A stretch of DNA of 36,832 nucleotides from Paulinella micropora (GCA_009731375.1 BJOX01000134.1:405084-441915), one strand, 5' to 3'. Positions 18,101 to 26,478 are shown, counted from the stretch's first letter. The notes: generated by a model not told the origin, from the letters alone. A program made the numbers and translations.

Positions 18101-19441
18101 TTTGCCTTTGCAATGAACTGTCTACCCTCATCGGCATTAGGAGGAGCCAGGAGCTCAGTCTCGCCATATCAATTGGTTTACGGCCGAGAGCCTAATATCC
18201 CAACCTCACTTCTGCATCCAAAAGACACTTGGGCAGATGAGGATGAGTTGTTCGGGATGAGACTAAGAGCGAAGATGGAGGCGGAACAAATAGTTGCGGC
18301 GCACAGGGAGGCGGAGCGCAGAAAGACTGACGCACAAGGAGTGCGACAAGCGCACTTAGATCAAGTCCGTTTCCAGGTTGGGGATATTGTACTCTTGTAC
18401 CATCCTCAAGTCCCTAAGGGGGTTAGCTCTAAGCTGTTTACCCACTGGAAAGGACCATACCAGATCATGGAACAGATGGGACCTCTGAATTATAAGATCA
18501 GGGGTAGAGGGAAGGTGCAGATTGTGAATGTTCGAAGGCTGATCAAATATGACCCCTTCTTACTTGAGGATGAATCCGTTGAGGAGGCGTTGAAACGGAT
18601 GAAGGAGGACTTCAAAGAGGTACCGCCTATACAGAAGGAGGATACCTTAGAGGAGGAGAATGCCTATCGGGCACCGGTCACGGAGAAGGAGGAGACCGAG
18701 AAGGAGAGTAAGGAAGACTCAAACCGCAAAAGCGCGGCGGGGACTCAGTCTAAAGCCCCCATAGTCCGCGGCGGTACGAAGGAGAAGTTCACGGAGGCGC
18801 AGAGGAGGAGAGCGCAAAACGATCTCATCTTCGACCAACCGAGGAAGGTGGCAAGGTCGACGCGAGCGACGGATGTCCATGGAGGAGGAGGGGAGAAGGA
18901 CACTAACCCGAACGCGGGTAATGTGGACATTCGACATGTGCGATGGAAGGAAGGAGAGGCGATTGCGGCCATCAAGTGGGTCCGAGACGCTTTTTATCTG
19001 TTGAGACCGGCAGAATCTCATGTTGCCGATGACACTCTCTCAGATCTTTATCTCATGCGAGCTGTGGCGGTCCCGCAGACTACACGGGCAGCACGGACAT
19101 CGAAGAGATCCTTAGCAGCAAAAACGATACAACCGGTACTCCATTTTTGGAGAAGCATGGACCCTGTTGAGGATCCAAAAGCTAGACAATATTTACCGGT
19201 GTACAAAGACGCGAAAAATCTCGAGACATGGGATGATACTATTACCCTTCGAGACAAAGACCACACTGCGTGGACTATTCAGTCACTGCCTAGAGGAGTG
19301 CTTGACATTCCTTTTGACTTATCTTTGGGCGCCATCCCTAACAAAATATGGGACATTCTGGAGGAGTCGAAGTTTGACTTGACTTTTGTTGGCGGCCCGC
19401 CACCTGGCAAAGGGGTTCGCGCAAGGCGACGAAGGCAGTAA
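12140..19441 (+). CDS. pol: Gypsy Pol: protease, RT, RNase H, integrase, long C-terminal extension
   Basis: In frame with gag; the first ATG is 12215. Counting from it: a retropepsin-like fold near 160-270, with DTMAN at 168 where DTGA is expected and ILLSYDQLATMG downstream; RT from LTINYARVNK to the catalytic YIDD at 1297-1300; RNase H with DTDAS, REALAVVWAL, RTDHH and ADSLSR; integrase with an H-H-C-x2-C site, D1837 (FLHIDHVG), SDRGSDF and NGKIERVHR; and a GPY/F module (WKGPYQI) near 2080. About 300 further residues are charged and unrecognised. It ends in TAA. The assembled length of 2,408 codons includes a 493-codon artefact (13921-15399), so the true length is near 1,915. Confidence 0.93.
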   Translation, partial: REEKREEKKREKEIKTVLFNPTVTVMPTVDEQDTNGSVPPRREGEGTQPHKPQGKHLLVHPSRANMINDANRKAKKAMEERKPKPKARSPPTKKQRTVPPPKDSIVSAIDTSTLGVPDSVQKTLEIPEAPETQEVKLAEKGGEREEDKELELRLKTLERKIHVLAASLHRPDALCYTDLFCETLQTTLKVGNDTMANINIVGQKFLNSHRTWVDKNIRKTKGTLKGVGSRTEITGIVTLIFKLKSGRVYRADLYVVPDYHGSILLSYDQLATMGAVIDCAARRVIYGVKNGEEEDINPMTATDSYEAFELSLATERKKLAFVHEATEAYVHPYVTVPEELTWTDNWETEMQAYTVTIPAWDRKSIDDLVVARNEEIICVAKQCPSLARFAEGGGADVHITNGYCYHAKVSDEKREAFVPRRKGRIPDTPADDIKTFITNFLGRCASWPRSLTEVKKCLRTLFESNKPYTVILPYNEKAIWAQEIRDRLIDHPIPVPSRKQQLVVACRLGSREQSSAYKQKLRAQDKLKLIPQAFTCFDGFYTRKAPIQYANLIDMLVGLGHDDEPDTVTYERTGLDDLSEEDLSLEEDLAPLKXXXXXXXXXXXXXXXXXXXXXXXXXXXXXXXXXXXXXXXXXXXXXXXXXXXXXXXXXXXXXXXXXXXXXXXXXXXXXXXXXXXXXXXXXXXXXXXXXXXXXXXXXXXXXXXXXXXXIRKTKGTLKGVGSRTEITGIVTLIFKLKSGRVYRADLYVVPDYHGSILLSYDQLATMGAVSRLRRTAGDLWSEDGEEEDINPMTATDSYEAFELSLATERKKLAFVHEATEAYVHPYVTVPEELTWTDNWETEMQAYTVTIPAWDRKSIDDLVVARNEEIICVAKQCPSLARFAEGGGADVHITNGYCYHAKVSDEKREAFVPRRKGRIPDTPADDIKTFITNFWGDVPTWPRSLTEVKKCLRTLFESNKPYTVILPYNEKAIWAQEIRDRLIDHPIPVPSRKQQLVVACRLGSREQSSAYKQKLRAQDKLKLIPQAFTCFDGFYTRKAPIQYANLIDMLVGLGHDDEPDTVTYERTGLDDLSEEDLSLEEDLAPLKEHKKMSEEDFQAAARKILEEGVGSEREKAFLKAKMEAYREIFDPPRAGGVKSDDFTAVIYKIPGAEPSPAPRRANLSIHEAKIAEENVRQLLDEDFIERSTSPIVSQPKIVPKPGGEWRLTINYARVNKVLEEERNPLPTLEEGRRVLRNAKFYSVIDLKNGFWQIPLDEKSRWLTAFVVGMEIYQWKVLPMGLKQAPGLFQKAMQKMLSGQYDDQSEDGFMRRRGQKAGEYAFCYIDDIIVYSNTMEEHIDHLSDVFRRIGAFGLKCNLKKCQLARTSVTYLGYEISHNRVSISREKREEIMSRQLPKNRTELHSFLAMAQYYSQFIPDWGATRAKLEKMIDFGDFEKWDEEALQAFNTLKDIIYKDPKDGGLVLMMPDFTKPFVVDTDASKFAIGAVLQQEDEEKKLRPIMFISRKLCAAERNYCTRQREALAVVWALKRLREYLWGGPLFTVRTDHHNLLWLMNHEQTGRLARWQAFLSCFNFTMVYLPGKRNVVADSLSRLEFQSEVSALVSSVEMMDLSTDKVYEVSHIEAMQMARGVRYDRTGLRYSPQGPEHGICCEAHVLEDAEWSYEAYENAKANIKEEEETTEVCTEPPQENRSELDEDPERVGVRLEDGTIHIASPTAWRQQQATDPEFKELITLYKNPNELKKTPQIKDQMKEMAWRDGLLWYKGQHGKFASQPDKWTLWVPEKLRRFIYVAAHNCPLLAHPGRQRTHWFIARRFWWKGMKEEIDREVDACIPCKTTKTPLKANFGLIGTFPLHAGMFEFLHIDHVGPFPESAEGYRYLLTAIDRATNYVWVVPVKDATGKTTAEALIDRIVSQIGVPRKICSDRGSDFNNEVIDRLSKYYGMKWQYVTAYNPRANGKIERVHRPLKASLKMYCMKKENQRAWVEAAPSFAFAMNCLPSSALGGARSSVSPYQLVYGREPNIPTSLLHPKDTWADEDELFGMRLRAKMEAEQIVAAHREAERRKTDAQGVRQAHLDQVRFQVGDIVLLYHPQVPKGVSSKLFTHWKGPYQIMEQMGPLNYKIRGRGKVQIVNVRRLIKYDPFLLEDESVEEALKRMKEDFKEVPPIQKEDTLEEENAYRAPVTEKEETEKESKEDSNRKSAAGTQSKAPIVRGGTKEKFTEAQRRRAQNDLIFDQPRKVARSTRATDVHGGGGEKDTNPNAGNVDIRHVRWKEGEAIAAIKWVRDAFYLLRPAESHVADDTLSDLYLMRAVAVPQTTRAARTSKRSLAAKTIQPVLHFWRSMDPVEDPKARQYLPVYKDAKNLETWDDTITLRDKDHTAWTIQSLPRGVLDIPFDLSLGAIPNKIWDILEESKFDLTFVGGPPPGKGVRARRRRQ
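12788..13920 (+). repeat. Block duplicated across the gap, left copy
   Basis: Nearly identical to 14267-15399 at a constant offset of 1,479. It differs by four single-base indels and at least one substitution. Here GAVIDCAARRVIYG reads naturally, while LGRCASW does not. Confidence 0.95.
13921..14266. other. Assembly gap (346 N)
   Basis: Run of N inside gypsy pol. The same block lies on both sides, so the gap is probably not real missing sequence. Confidence 0.98.
14267..15399 (+). repeat. Block duplicated across the gap, right copy
   Basis: Second copy of 12788-13920. Here the protease end is garbled by paired indels (GAVSRLRRTAGDLW), but NFWGDVPTW reads naturally. Each copy thus has errors where the other is clean, as expected at contig ends. 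Confidence 0.95.
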
Positions 19442-20217
19442 GTGACATTTTTTTCTTTTATCACGCGTCGGACATTGAAAGCTGCATGTGGATTAATCTC
19501 ATAGTGCCCATGTCAGATCATGTCTTATTAAAATGTTTTTATACCATTGTTGTTACTTGGCATTTTTATCGCAACATATGAGTGCGAGGGTCAATCGGCA
19601 AATGGATACGACACCGTATAAGGGGATCGCTTGTGAGTTTAGCGATGGTGTTCCTGGTACGACCCTGCTTCAAGTATCCAGGGTGATGTTCTCAAAAAAT
19701 GTTCTCATAGTAGACATATTAAATTTTTTTCTTTGGATATACTTAATATCGTCATACCAGCACGGTCCGTCTCTACTTGTGTCGGCATATCGCATGGTCG
19801 GGCTCACTCACCCCGGCTTTGGATATAGTTATTAGGTCTGGCCCCCTAGTACTATATTAAGGTAACCGATTGAATACAAGGGTATGTTATTAAAAGACAA
19901 TGTATTTACTGATCGGAAGTGTTTTTGGAGAAGGAGAAAAATTATAACGCTGCTTTTATTGCAATAGTAATACTATTTGTTCTTGACATACTGCCTCAGA
20001 ATTAAGTTACGGGGGGGACAACAAGTGTGGAAGGAGGAGTTTTTATTTACAAAAACGAGGCTGGAGATTTATAGTTGACTCGTGTCTGGCGTATGCGTTT
20101 TATATATCCACTGCACCGTCTATCCGTGGGTTAATGCACTTAGTTGCGACACCCCGTAGCGTTTGTGCAGAAAAGAAATCAGCAATTATATGACGAAAAT
20201 ATTGCATATTTCCGTCA
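19442..20217 (+). other. Gypsy 3' internal region
   Basis: Non-coding tail between pol and the polypurine tract. A 100-codon frame (19533-19835) has hydrophobic stretches but no env-like features and is probably chance. The last 250 bp are also preserved in the old copy at 354-618. Confidence 0.7.
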
Positions 20218-20236
20218 TAAAAACGGGAAGGGGTAC
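20218..20236 (+). promoter_or_regulatory. Gypsy polypurine tract
   Basis: AAAAACGGGAAGGGG followed by TAC, immediately before the TGTAGGC start of the 3' LTR. Confidence 0.85.
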
Positions 20237-20483
20237 TGTAGGCATCACCCCCCGGATAGCCGGTAAAAAGTACCCTTTTTCTGGTGTCAGGTGCACCTAG
20301 TTTTTTCCCATTATTTTCAATATCGTTTGGCCGGATTTGACCTAATGCCATTTTAACATTGGTCTGTTGCCGTTTTCTTTTCGGCTTCACTGAGCTAATA
20401 TAACGAGACATCATTCTCTTTTGGGGATTTGTGTCTGGTTGTATTACAGACTTTTTATTGAGCTATCTTCGGGGATTGTAACA
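20237..20483 (+). repeat. Gypsy 3' LTR (247 bp)
   Basis: Same length as the 5' LTR, with four substitutions. Ends TTGTAACA before GTGG. Confidence 0.95.
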
Positions 20484-20487
20484 GTGG
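20484..20487. other. Gypsy target-site duplication (right)
   Basis: GTGG, matching 8617-8620. Copia LTR sequence resumes right after it. Confidence 0.9.
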
Positions 20488-20685
20488 TGACCTTAACAGA
20501 ATGGTAATACTCATTTGATTCTAGGCATTCCAGACTATGATTCGCGAATACTCTAGAAAGTGTCCTTGTCAGTAATAAAGGTATTAATAACTGTCCGGCC
20601 TATGAACTTGCCTATGACTAAGACTATCCAAATTACCGGTAAATTGACTAGGTGGAGTAACGGGTATTAATAGTACATTGCAACG
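20488..20685 (-). repeat. Copia 5' LTR, outer part
   Basis: Matches 1382-1579 with a single substitution. Followed by the TTTAC duplication. Confidence 0.93.
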
Positions 20686-20690
20686 TTTAC
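20686..20690. other. Copia target-site duplication (right)
   Basis: TTTAC, as at 1270-1274. Confidence 0.75.
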
Positions 20691-20887
20691 CTATCTGCGC
20701 CTAGAGTACACGGTAAAATAACTGACTTGATATTAATGCAGTTCTTTCAGTCACTGTGACTTTTAGTATTTCAAGTGTTCACTGTCAAGCACCGTCTGGT
20801 AGTACTGGTGGCACCAGCTTTTTATCATTACCGTCAGGCTAGAGTCGGACCTCAGCTTTTTTTTTTTTTCAAGTTTATTATTATTAT
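20691..20887. other. Non-coding spacer
   Basis: Short flank with a T12 run and a small ATT run. No gene or RNA was seen. Confidence 0.5.
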
Positions 20888-21183
20888 TATTGTTGGTAGA
20901 TTGGACACAGTGATAGCTCAGTGGTCAAGTTCTACCATCTGGGCCCTGTCGCCAGTTCGATTCCCGTCGGTGCCACCAGTATTTTCATTGAACATACCGG
21001 TTTATTTCTGGACTAGTATTTTCATTGAACATACCGGCCCGTCTGGAAGTGTTGGAACTGCCCTTGCGGGGGTGTCATTAGAGCTTATCGTCAATTCTTC
21101 GTACTCCCCTCACGGGTGAGACGATGGAGGCGCATGTGCAGAAATGCATCAGCCATTGACAGAGAAGCACTATTGTTGGTAGA
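20888..21183 (+). repeat. SINE copy 2 with 13-bp target duplication
   Basis: The body 20901-21170 is flanked by TATTGTTGGTAGA at 20888-20900 and 21171-21183. The head is tRNA-like: A-box TAGCTCAGTGG, B-box AGTTCGATTCC, then CGGTGCC. The body carries two tandem units of about 32-35 bp that contain CAGTATTTTCATTGAACATA, and ends GAAGCAC with no A-rich tail. It is presumably a pol III transcript mobilised by a LINE that is not in this window. Confidence 0.88.
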
Positions 21184-21720
21184 ATAACTACGTTTACTAT
21201 TAGTAATTACTTTGTGAGTGGAAAGTAATTTATGCCTATAGTCGAATGACCGTGTAGTTCTAGTCAATAAGAGTAAAGGACGTAACGGTCTATACTGGTA
21301 TTCAGGATTGGACGATAACAATTGTGTAATAATTACAGTCGTGCGGACTTTATTTCAGTTTCGTTACTACCTTTGAGTTTGTCAGTTCTGCTATCTACTT
21401 GCGGATTAAACGTGTCGATTGGCATCGTGGCTTCTAACGGAGTCTCTCACGGTAACAAATTATTAGTATTAGAAAACAATGAAGAAGAAACATTGAGAAA
21501 GTGGGTGTGTAGAGAAGTCCTGGGTCAGGACTGCTCCATGCTACCACGATAGGCAATCAACATCAGGTATAGAAGCTCTGTCACGCTAACATAATCGGCA
21601 AACAACAGCTGTGAACAAGCGATGTCAAAATTAAGCCTCCTTTAATAAAACTGGCTCGGCACCCTCTTCGGGAATAGCTTCGATCCTAGCGAAGGTCAGT
21701 CCTTGACACCTCTGCCTAAC
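21184..21720. other. Unassigned sequence
   Basis: No recognised gene. A 76-codon plus frame at 21322-21552 ends in a plausible charged stretch, but it has no homology I can name and no splice context that supports it. Confidence 0.5.
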
Positions 21721-22691
21721 AAGCACACAGACATACATACATACATACACACATACATAATAAATTAGATACACATACATACATACATACAGACATACCT
21801 GCATGCATACATTCATGCATCCCATACATACATGCATCCATCCATCCATCCATCCATCCATCCATACATACATACATACATACATACATGCATATATGCA
21901 TGCCATGCATGCCATGCAATCCATGCCATGCATCTACGCAATTCATGCCAGGCATCCCATGCATCCATACATACATGCATCAATACATACCTACCTACCT
22001 ACCTACCTACCTACATACCTACCTACATACCTACATACATACATACACACACATGTACACATAATACATACATACATACATACATACATACATACATACA
22101 TACACATGGATGCATGCATACATGCATGCATTCATGCATACATACATACATGCATACATACATACATACATACATACATACATACACATACATACAAACA
22201 TATATACATACATACACACATACACACATACATACATACATACATACATACATACGTACATACATACATACATACATACGTACATACATACATACGTACA
22301 TACATACATACATACACATACATACATACATACATACATACATACATACATACATACATACATACTTACTTACTTACTTACTTACATACATACATACATA
22401 CATACCTACATACCTACATACCTACATACCTACATACATACATACATACATACATACATACATACATGCACGCATAACATACACGCATAACATACATACA
22501 TACATACATACATACATACACATACATACAAACATATATACATACATACATACATACACACATACACACATACATACATACATACATACATACGTACGTA
22601 CATACATACATACATACATACACATACATACATACATACATACATACATACATACATACATACATACATACTTACTTACTTACTTACATAC

Positions 22692-22731
<40 letters not shown>

Positions 22732-22829
22732 GTACATACGTACATACATACATACATACACATACATACATACATACATACATACATACATACATACATA
22801 CTTACTTACTTACTTACATACTTACATAC

Positions 22830-22865
<36 letters not shown>

Positions 22866-23141
22866 GTACATCATACATACAACATATGTCATACATACAT
22901 ACATACATACGTGCATATATACATACATACGTACGTACGTTACGTACGTACGTACGTACGTAAATACATACATACATGCATACATACATACATACATACA
23001 TATACATACATGCATATGCATACATACATACACATACATACATGCATACATACATACATACATACATATGTGTACATGTACACATACATACATACATACA
23101 TACATACATACATACAAGCATGCATGCATTACATACATACA

Positions 23142-23173
<32 letters not shown>

Positions 23174-23428
23174 GTACATACATTACATACATACATAAAT
23201 ACATACATAACATACATAACATACATACATACATACATACATACATACATACATACGTACATACATACATACATACATACATACACATACATACATACAT
23301 ACATACATACATACGATGTACATACATACATACATACATACATACATAAATGCATACATACATACATACATACATACATACATACATACATACTATAATA
23401 TACATACATACATACATACATACATACA

Positions 23429-23459
<31 letters not shown>

Positions 23460-23539
23460 CATACATACATACACACATACACATATATACATACATACAT
23501 ACATACATACACATACATACACATACATACATACATGCA

Positions 23540-23858
23540 TACATACATGTATTTATACATACATACATATGTACATCATACATACATAAATATGTCATAC
23601 ATACATACATACATAACATAACATAACATAACATAACATAACACTAGTCATACATACATACATACATATGTACATCATACATACATACATATACATACAT
23701 ACATATGTCATACATACATACATACATAACATAACATAACATAACACTAGTCATACATACATACATACATATGTACATCATACATACATACATATGTCAT
23801 ACATACATACATACATACATAACATAACCCTAACCCTAACCCTAACCCTAACACTAGT
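23540..23858. repeat. ~105-bp higher-order units ending ACTAGT
   Basis: Three tandem units end in ACTAGT at 23643, 23746 and 23853 (spacing 103 and 107 bp). Each has ATATGTACATCATAC, ATATGTCATAC and then an array before ACTAGT. The array is AACAT in the first two units. Confidence 0.85.
23825..23852. repeat. Interstitial telomeric repeat (TAACCC)4
   Basis: Four exact TAACCC repeats plus TAAC. They sit in the third higher-order unit exactly where the other two have AACAT pentamers. It is the C-rich strand of a TTAGGG telomere. Confidence 0.9.
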
Positions 23859-24216
23859 CATAACATAACATAACATAACATAACATAACATAACATAACA
23901 TTACATTACATACGTACATACATACATACATACATAACATAACATAACATAACATAACATAACATAACATAACATAACATAACATTACATACATACATAC
24001 ATACATACATACGTACATACATACATACATATGTAACATACATACATACGTACAGCATACGAATAATGAATATTTCCTTACACACATACTACATACAACA
24101 TACATACATACATACATACATACATACATACATACATACGTACATACGTACGTACGTACGTACGTACATACATACATACATGCATATGTACATACATACA
24201 TACATGCATGCATACA

Positions 24217-24247
<31 letters not shown>

Positions 24248-24310
24248 GTACATACATACATATGTACATATATGTACATACATATGTATGTACATACATA
24301 CATACATACG

Positions 24311-24341
<31 letters not shown>

Positions 24342-24558
24342 GTACATACATGCATACATACATACAAGATCTCATACATACATACATATATATGTATGCA
24401 TGTACATACATACATACATACATATATACATATGTATGTATGTACATACATACATACATACATACATTACATGCATACATACACACATACAGCATACGAA
24501 TAATGAATATTTGCTTATGATGCACGCGAACTTCATATCTGACACCTAGTATCCTGCC

Positions 24559-24684
24559 TTACCCTCTCTTTATGCTCCGCCGAAGCCAGTCAAGTGCAAT
24601 CCCTTTGTTTCTTGCTGCCTCAGCCATAGATCCAAAGATTTCACCAGTTTCCACACAAAGAACTGGTTTGTTTTGGCCTGCCAT
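24559..24684 (-). CDS. 41-residue NUMOD/IENR-like DNA-binding motif, probable exon or remnant
   Basis: A small minus-strand frame from an ATG at 24684. It reads PVLCVETGEIFGSMAEAA followed by RNKGIALDWLRRSIKRG. The pattern P-V-x-C-x-E-T-G-E-x-F-x-S-x-x-E-A-A, then a G-I helix, is the hallmark of the helix-turn-helix repeats that accompany HNH homing endonucleases. At its end GGTAAGG could be a splice donor instead of a TAA stop. Downstream lies only the satellite, so any nuclease domain has been lost or lies elsewhere. I infer a fragment of a mobile endonuclease or a domesticated DNA-binding exon. Confidence 0.5.
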   Translation of the reverse strand: MAGQNKPVLCVETGEIFGSMAEAARNKGIALDWLRRSIKRG

Positions 24685-24689
24685 GAATG

Positions 24690-25060
24690 AGTGCGCCAAC
24701 CTAGCACACTACAAGGACATAAGTCTGACATAACTGAACGCTCACAGTCTCACAGCAATCTCAAAAGAGTTCAGTTATCATGTCCCTGGTGTTCCGGTCT
24801 CTGGTGTGGAAAAGCGATAAAACCAGCTAATTTATGGATCCCACCGGCCCGGCTTGAACCGCAAAAGTTTCTACCCGCCCGGCCCTCACCTTCCTTTGTT
24901 TCACATTTACGTTTTGGACCTGCCGACGTACTGCGTCATTTACCTAGTTTACCTCCCGGAGGAATAAAATATAATTTTGTAATTAATAAAAACATGTCAA
25001 TGTTAACACGACGAAATTATAATATATTTTACTAGTTTCAACTCGTGCTTCACTATGACA
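24690..25060. other. Unassigned sequence
   Basis: No convincing coding or RNA feature was seen. A GC-richer part (24830-24960) gives way to A/T-rich DNA. Confidence 0.4.
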
Positions 25061-25065
25061 CGTTA

Positions 25066-25612
25066 ATGTCAATGCATGCATATGCATATGCATTAATTGA
25101 ATTCGAAATTTCAATGCAGTGCATTAATATATTGACGTTTCAATGCATGCATTGAAATGCATTTCAATGCATGATAAATTGAAATGCATTGATATTTCAA
25201 TGCACTGGAAATATATATCAATGCATGTATTGAAACGTCAATGCAGCACAGAAATATGTGTTTGAATGAATGCATTATATTGATTTTCGACTAGTTTAAT
25301 GTATGCATCAAAATTTCAATGCAGCACAGAAATGTGTGTTTCAATGCATACGTTGATTTTCAATGCATGCATTCAAATGTCAATGCAACACAGATCAATT
25401 CATGAATTGATTTTCAATGCATGCATTAAAATGTTAATTGAGCAGTATTTCACTGCATGCATTGATTTTCAATGCATGCATTAAAATTTCAATGTGTGCA
25501 TTGAAATGTATCCTTTCAATACATTGATTTTCAATGCATGTATTGATTTTCAATGCATGCATTGACATGGGTAATTCAGTGCATGCATTGATAAACAGTA
25601 TATCAATGCAGT
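25066..25612. repeat. ATGCAT-palindrome field
   Basis: About 550 bp built from CAATGCATGCATTG-type palindromes and half-sites, spaced irregularly by about 15-50 bp, alternating with TTGATTTTCAATGC and ATTGAAATG. Orientation alternates, so the field is self-complementary at many scales. No gene. Confidence 0.85.
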
Positions 25613-25711
25613 GTAATCATTTTAATATCAAGAACGCCTTGAACTAGTAAGTAAATAACACGTTTAATATGTCAGTAAATTTAACTTTTTTTATTTTTAT
25701 CATTGCTTCAC

Positions 25712-26032
25712 TCAGTCTTCATTTCTATCATCAAACATTTCTTCCGCCTTTTCTTCACTTCGGTCATCATACATGTATTCTTCCTCTTCTTCTTCTTCTT
25801 CTTCTTCTTCTTCTTCTTCTTCTTCTTCTTCTTCTTCTTCTTCTTCTTCTTCTTCTTCTTCTTCTTCTTCTTCTTCTTCTTCTTCTTCTTGAACATCATC
25901 TTCTTTATCTAATTCTTGAACTTCCTCTTTCTCTGCGACACATTCTTTCTGTTCATCATCTTCTTCTCCTTCACGACAATCGATTTCTTCTTTCAATTCA
26001 GGTGTCATATAGTCACTGATATCTAATTCCAT
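25712..26032 (-). CDS. Acidic poly-Glu ORF
   Basis: 106 codons starting MELDISDYMTPELKEE, then EGEEDDEQKE, a run of more than 30 Glu encoded by a GAA/TTC microsatellite (25781-25890), and an acidic end EEMFDDRNED. The unique N-terminal half suggests real coding sequence that has grown a repeat. Only 9 bases separate its ATG from the stop of the next minus-strand frame upstream, so the two may be exons of one gene. No known domain. Confidence 0.4.
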   Translation of the reverse strand: MELDISDYMTPELKEEIDCREGEEDDEQKECVAEKEEVQELDKEDDVQEEEEEEEEEEEEEEEEEEEEEEEEEEEEEEEEEEEEEYMYDDRSEEKAEEMFDDRNED

Positions 26033-26041
26033 GAAATAGAA

Positions 26042-26347
26042 TTAAGTGTGTGTGTTCGGAACCGGAGCGACGATGCAAGGAATGTCAAGAAAGCTGACAG
26101 GAACAAAAGTCAGGGATGGTTGGGCAGGGAATGTATCGCACACCCACAAGTGATCATCTTGCTTTCTTGCTCGCAAAAGTTCTACTCTCGTCAAATCACA
26201 CGCGTACCCATTATACGCAACGTGAGCATACAAGTGCACTGCAGCTGCGTACCTGCCTGCCACTGTAACTCCCCAGCAGCGGCGAGGGAAACGTCTGCTT
26301 GATATTCTCAACAGTGAGAAAGCAGCAGCCACCCCCAAAGCGCTCAC
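26042..26347 (-). CDS. Unrecognised minus-strand coding segment
   Basis: From about residue 25 the frame has protein-like composition: AVHLYAHVAYNGYACDL, then LLRARKQDDHLWVCDTF, then SFLDIPCIVAPVPN. It resembles a beta-rich C-terminal module, but I cannot name the family. The first part overlaps, in antisense, a plus-strand exon candidate, so the true start may be a splice acceptor near 26280. Confidence 0.35.
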   Translation of the reverse strand: MSALGVAAAFSLLRISSRRFPRRCWGVTVAGRYAAAVHLYAHVAYNGYACDLTRVELLRARKQDDHLWVCDTFPAQPSLTFVPVSFLDIPCIVAPVPNTHT

Positions 26348-26478
26348 CCCTTACAGACCTGGTTGACCTCATCAAGCTTGAAAAAAGATCTGAAAACAAA
26401 CAACGACTTGAAAAAACAAATGAAATGACGAAAAGAATGACAGAATTATTTGTGCAGGAACTGGTGATTCAAGATTGA
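26315..26478 (+). CDS. Terminal exon, coiled-coil C-terminus
   Basis: An acceptor (TTCTCAACAG) precedes a frame beginning RKQQPPPKRSPLTDLVDLIK, then a Lys/Glu/Arg-rich helix with LEKTNEMTKRMTELF, ending VIQD-TGA. Such a Pro-rich then helical tail is common at the end of trihelix/Myb-like proteins, but no diagnostic motif is visible. Upstream exons were not found. Confidence 0.4.

Larger units (their letters stand above)
8621..20483 (+). mobile_element. Ty3/gypsy retrotransposon, complete, nested in a copia LTR
   Basis: Two 247-bp LTRs (8621-8867, 20237-20483) that differ at only four positions, a 4-bp TSD, a primer site after the 5' LTR, a polypurine tract before the 3' LTR, gag, and pol in the order protease, RT, RNase H, integrase (the Ty3/gypsy order). 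It spans 11.9 kb as assembled, or about 10.4 kb if the duplicated block and gap in pol are an artefact. It must be younger than the copia element it splits. Confidence 0.95.
1275..20685 (-). mobile_element. Ty1/copia retrotransposon, split by a gypsy insertion
   Basis: A complete element on the minus strand: 5' LTR (outer part 20488-20685, inner part 8515-8620), primer region, gag-PR (8511-5515), pol (to 2024), 3' untranslated region, polypurine tract and 3' LTR (1275-1579). The domain order Gag, protease, integrase, RT, RNase H places integrase before RT, which defines Ty1/copia. The plus-strand gypsy element with its GTGG duplication (8621-20487) interrupts the 5' LTR. Without it the element is about 7.5 kb. 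The two LTRs differ at about three bases and one indel, so the insertion is recent. Confidence 0.92.
21721..24510. repeat. (CATA)n satellite with variant blocks
   Basis: About 2.8 kb of CATA/TACA tetramers with CATG, CTAC, TTAC and GTAC variants. Variant blocks recur in order (a CAAACATATATA marker at 22195 and 22529; TTAC blocks near 22363, 22671, 22801), which shows higher-order duplication. From about 23550 the units change to CATA plus AACAT plus ACTAGT. All long frames here are artefacts, because the 12-nt period has no stop on either strand. Confidence 0.97.

Noticed and set aside
19533-19835. An env-like gene after gypsy pol
   Set aside because: Only 100 codons, with no signal peptide, cleavage site or cysteine pattern, and a position in the non-coding tail.
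21721-24510. CRISPR-like array
   Set aside because: The repeats are tetranucleotides with variants, not direct repeats of 25-40 bp with unique spacers, and the window is eukaryotic.
21803-24550. Many long ORFs encoding HTYI or YVCM repeats
   Set aside because: They are translations of (CATA)n. The 12-nt period has no stop codon in any of the six frames, and the minus strand has ATG in every unit, so open frames are automatic.
25669-26019. Poly-Leu and poly-Phe plus-strand ORFs
   Set aside because: They are antisense readings of the TTC/GAA microsatellite. The minus frame has a unique, protein-like N-terminus and is preferred.
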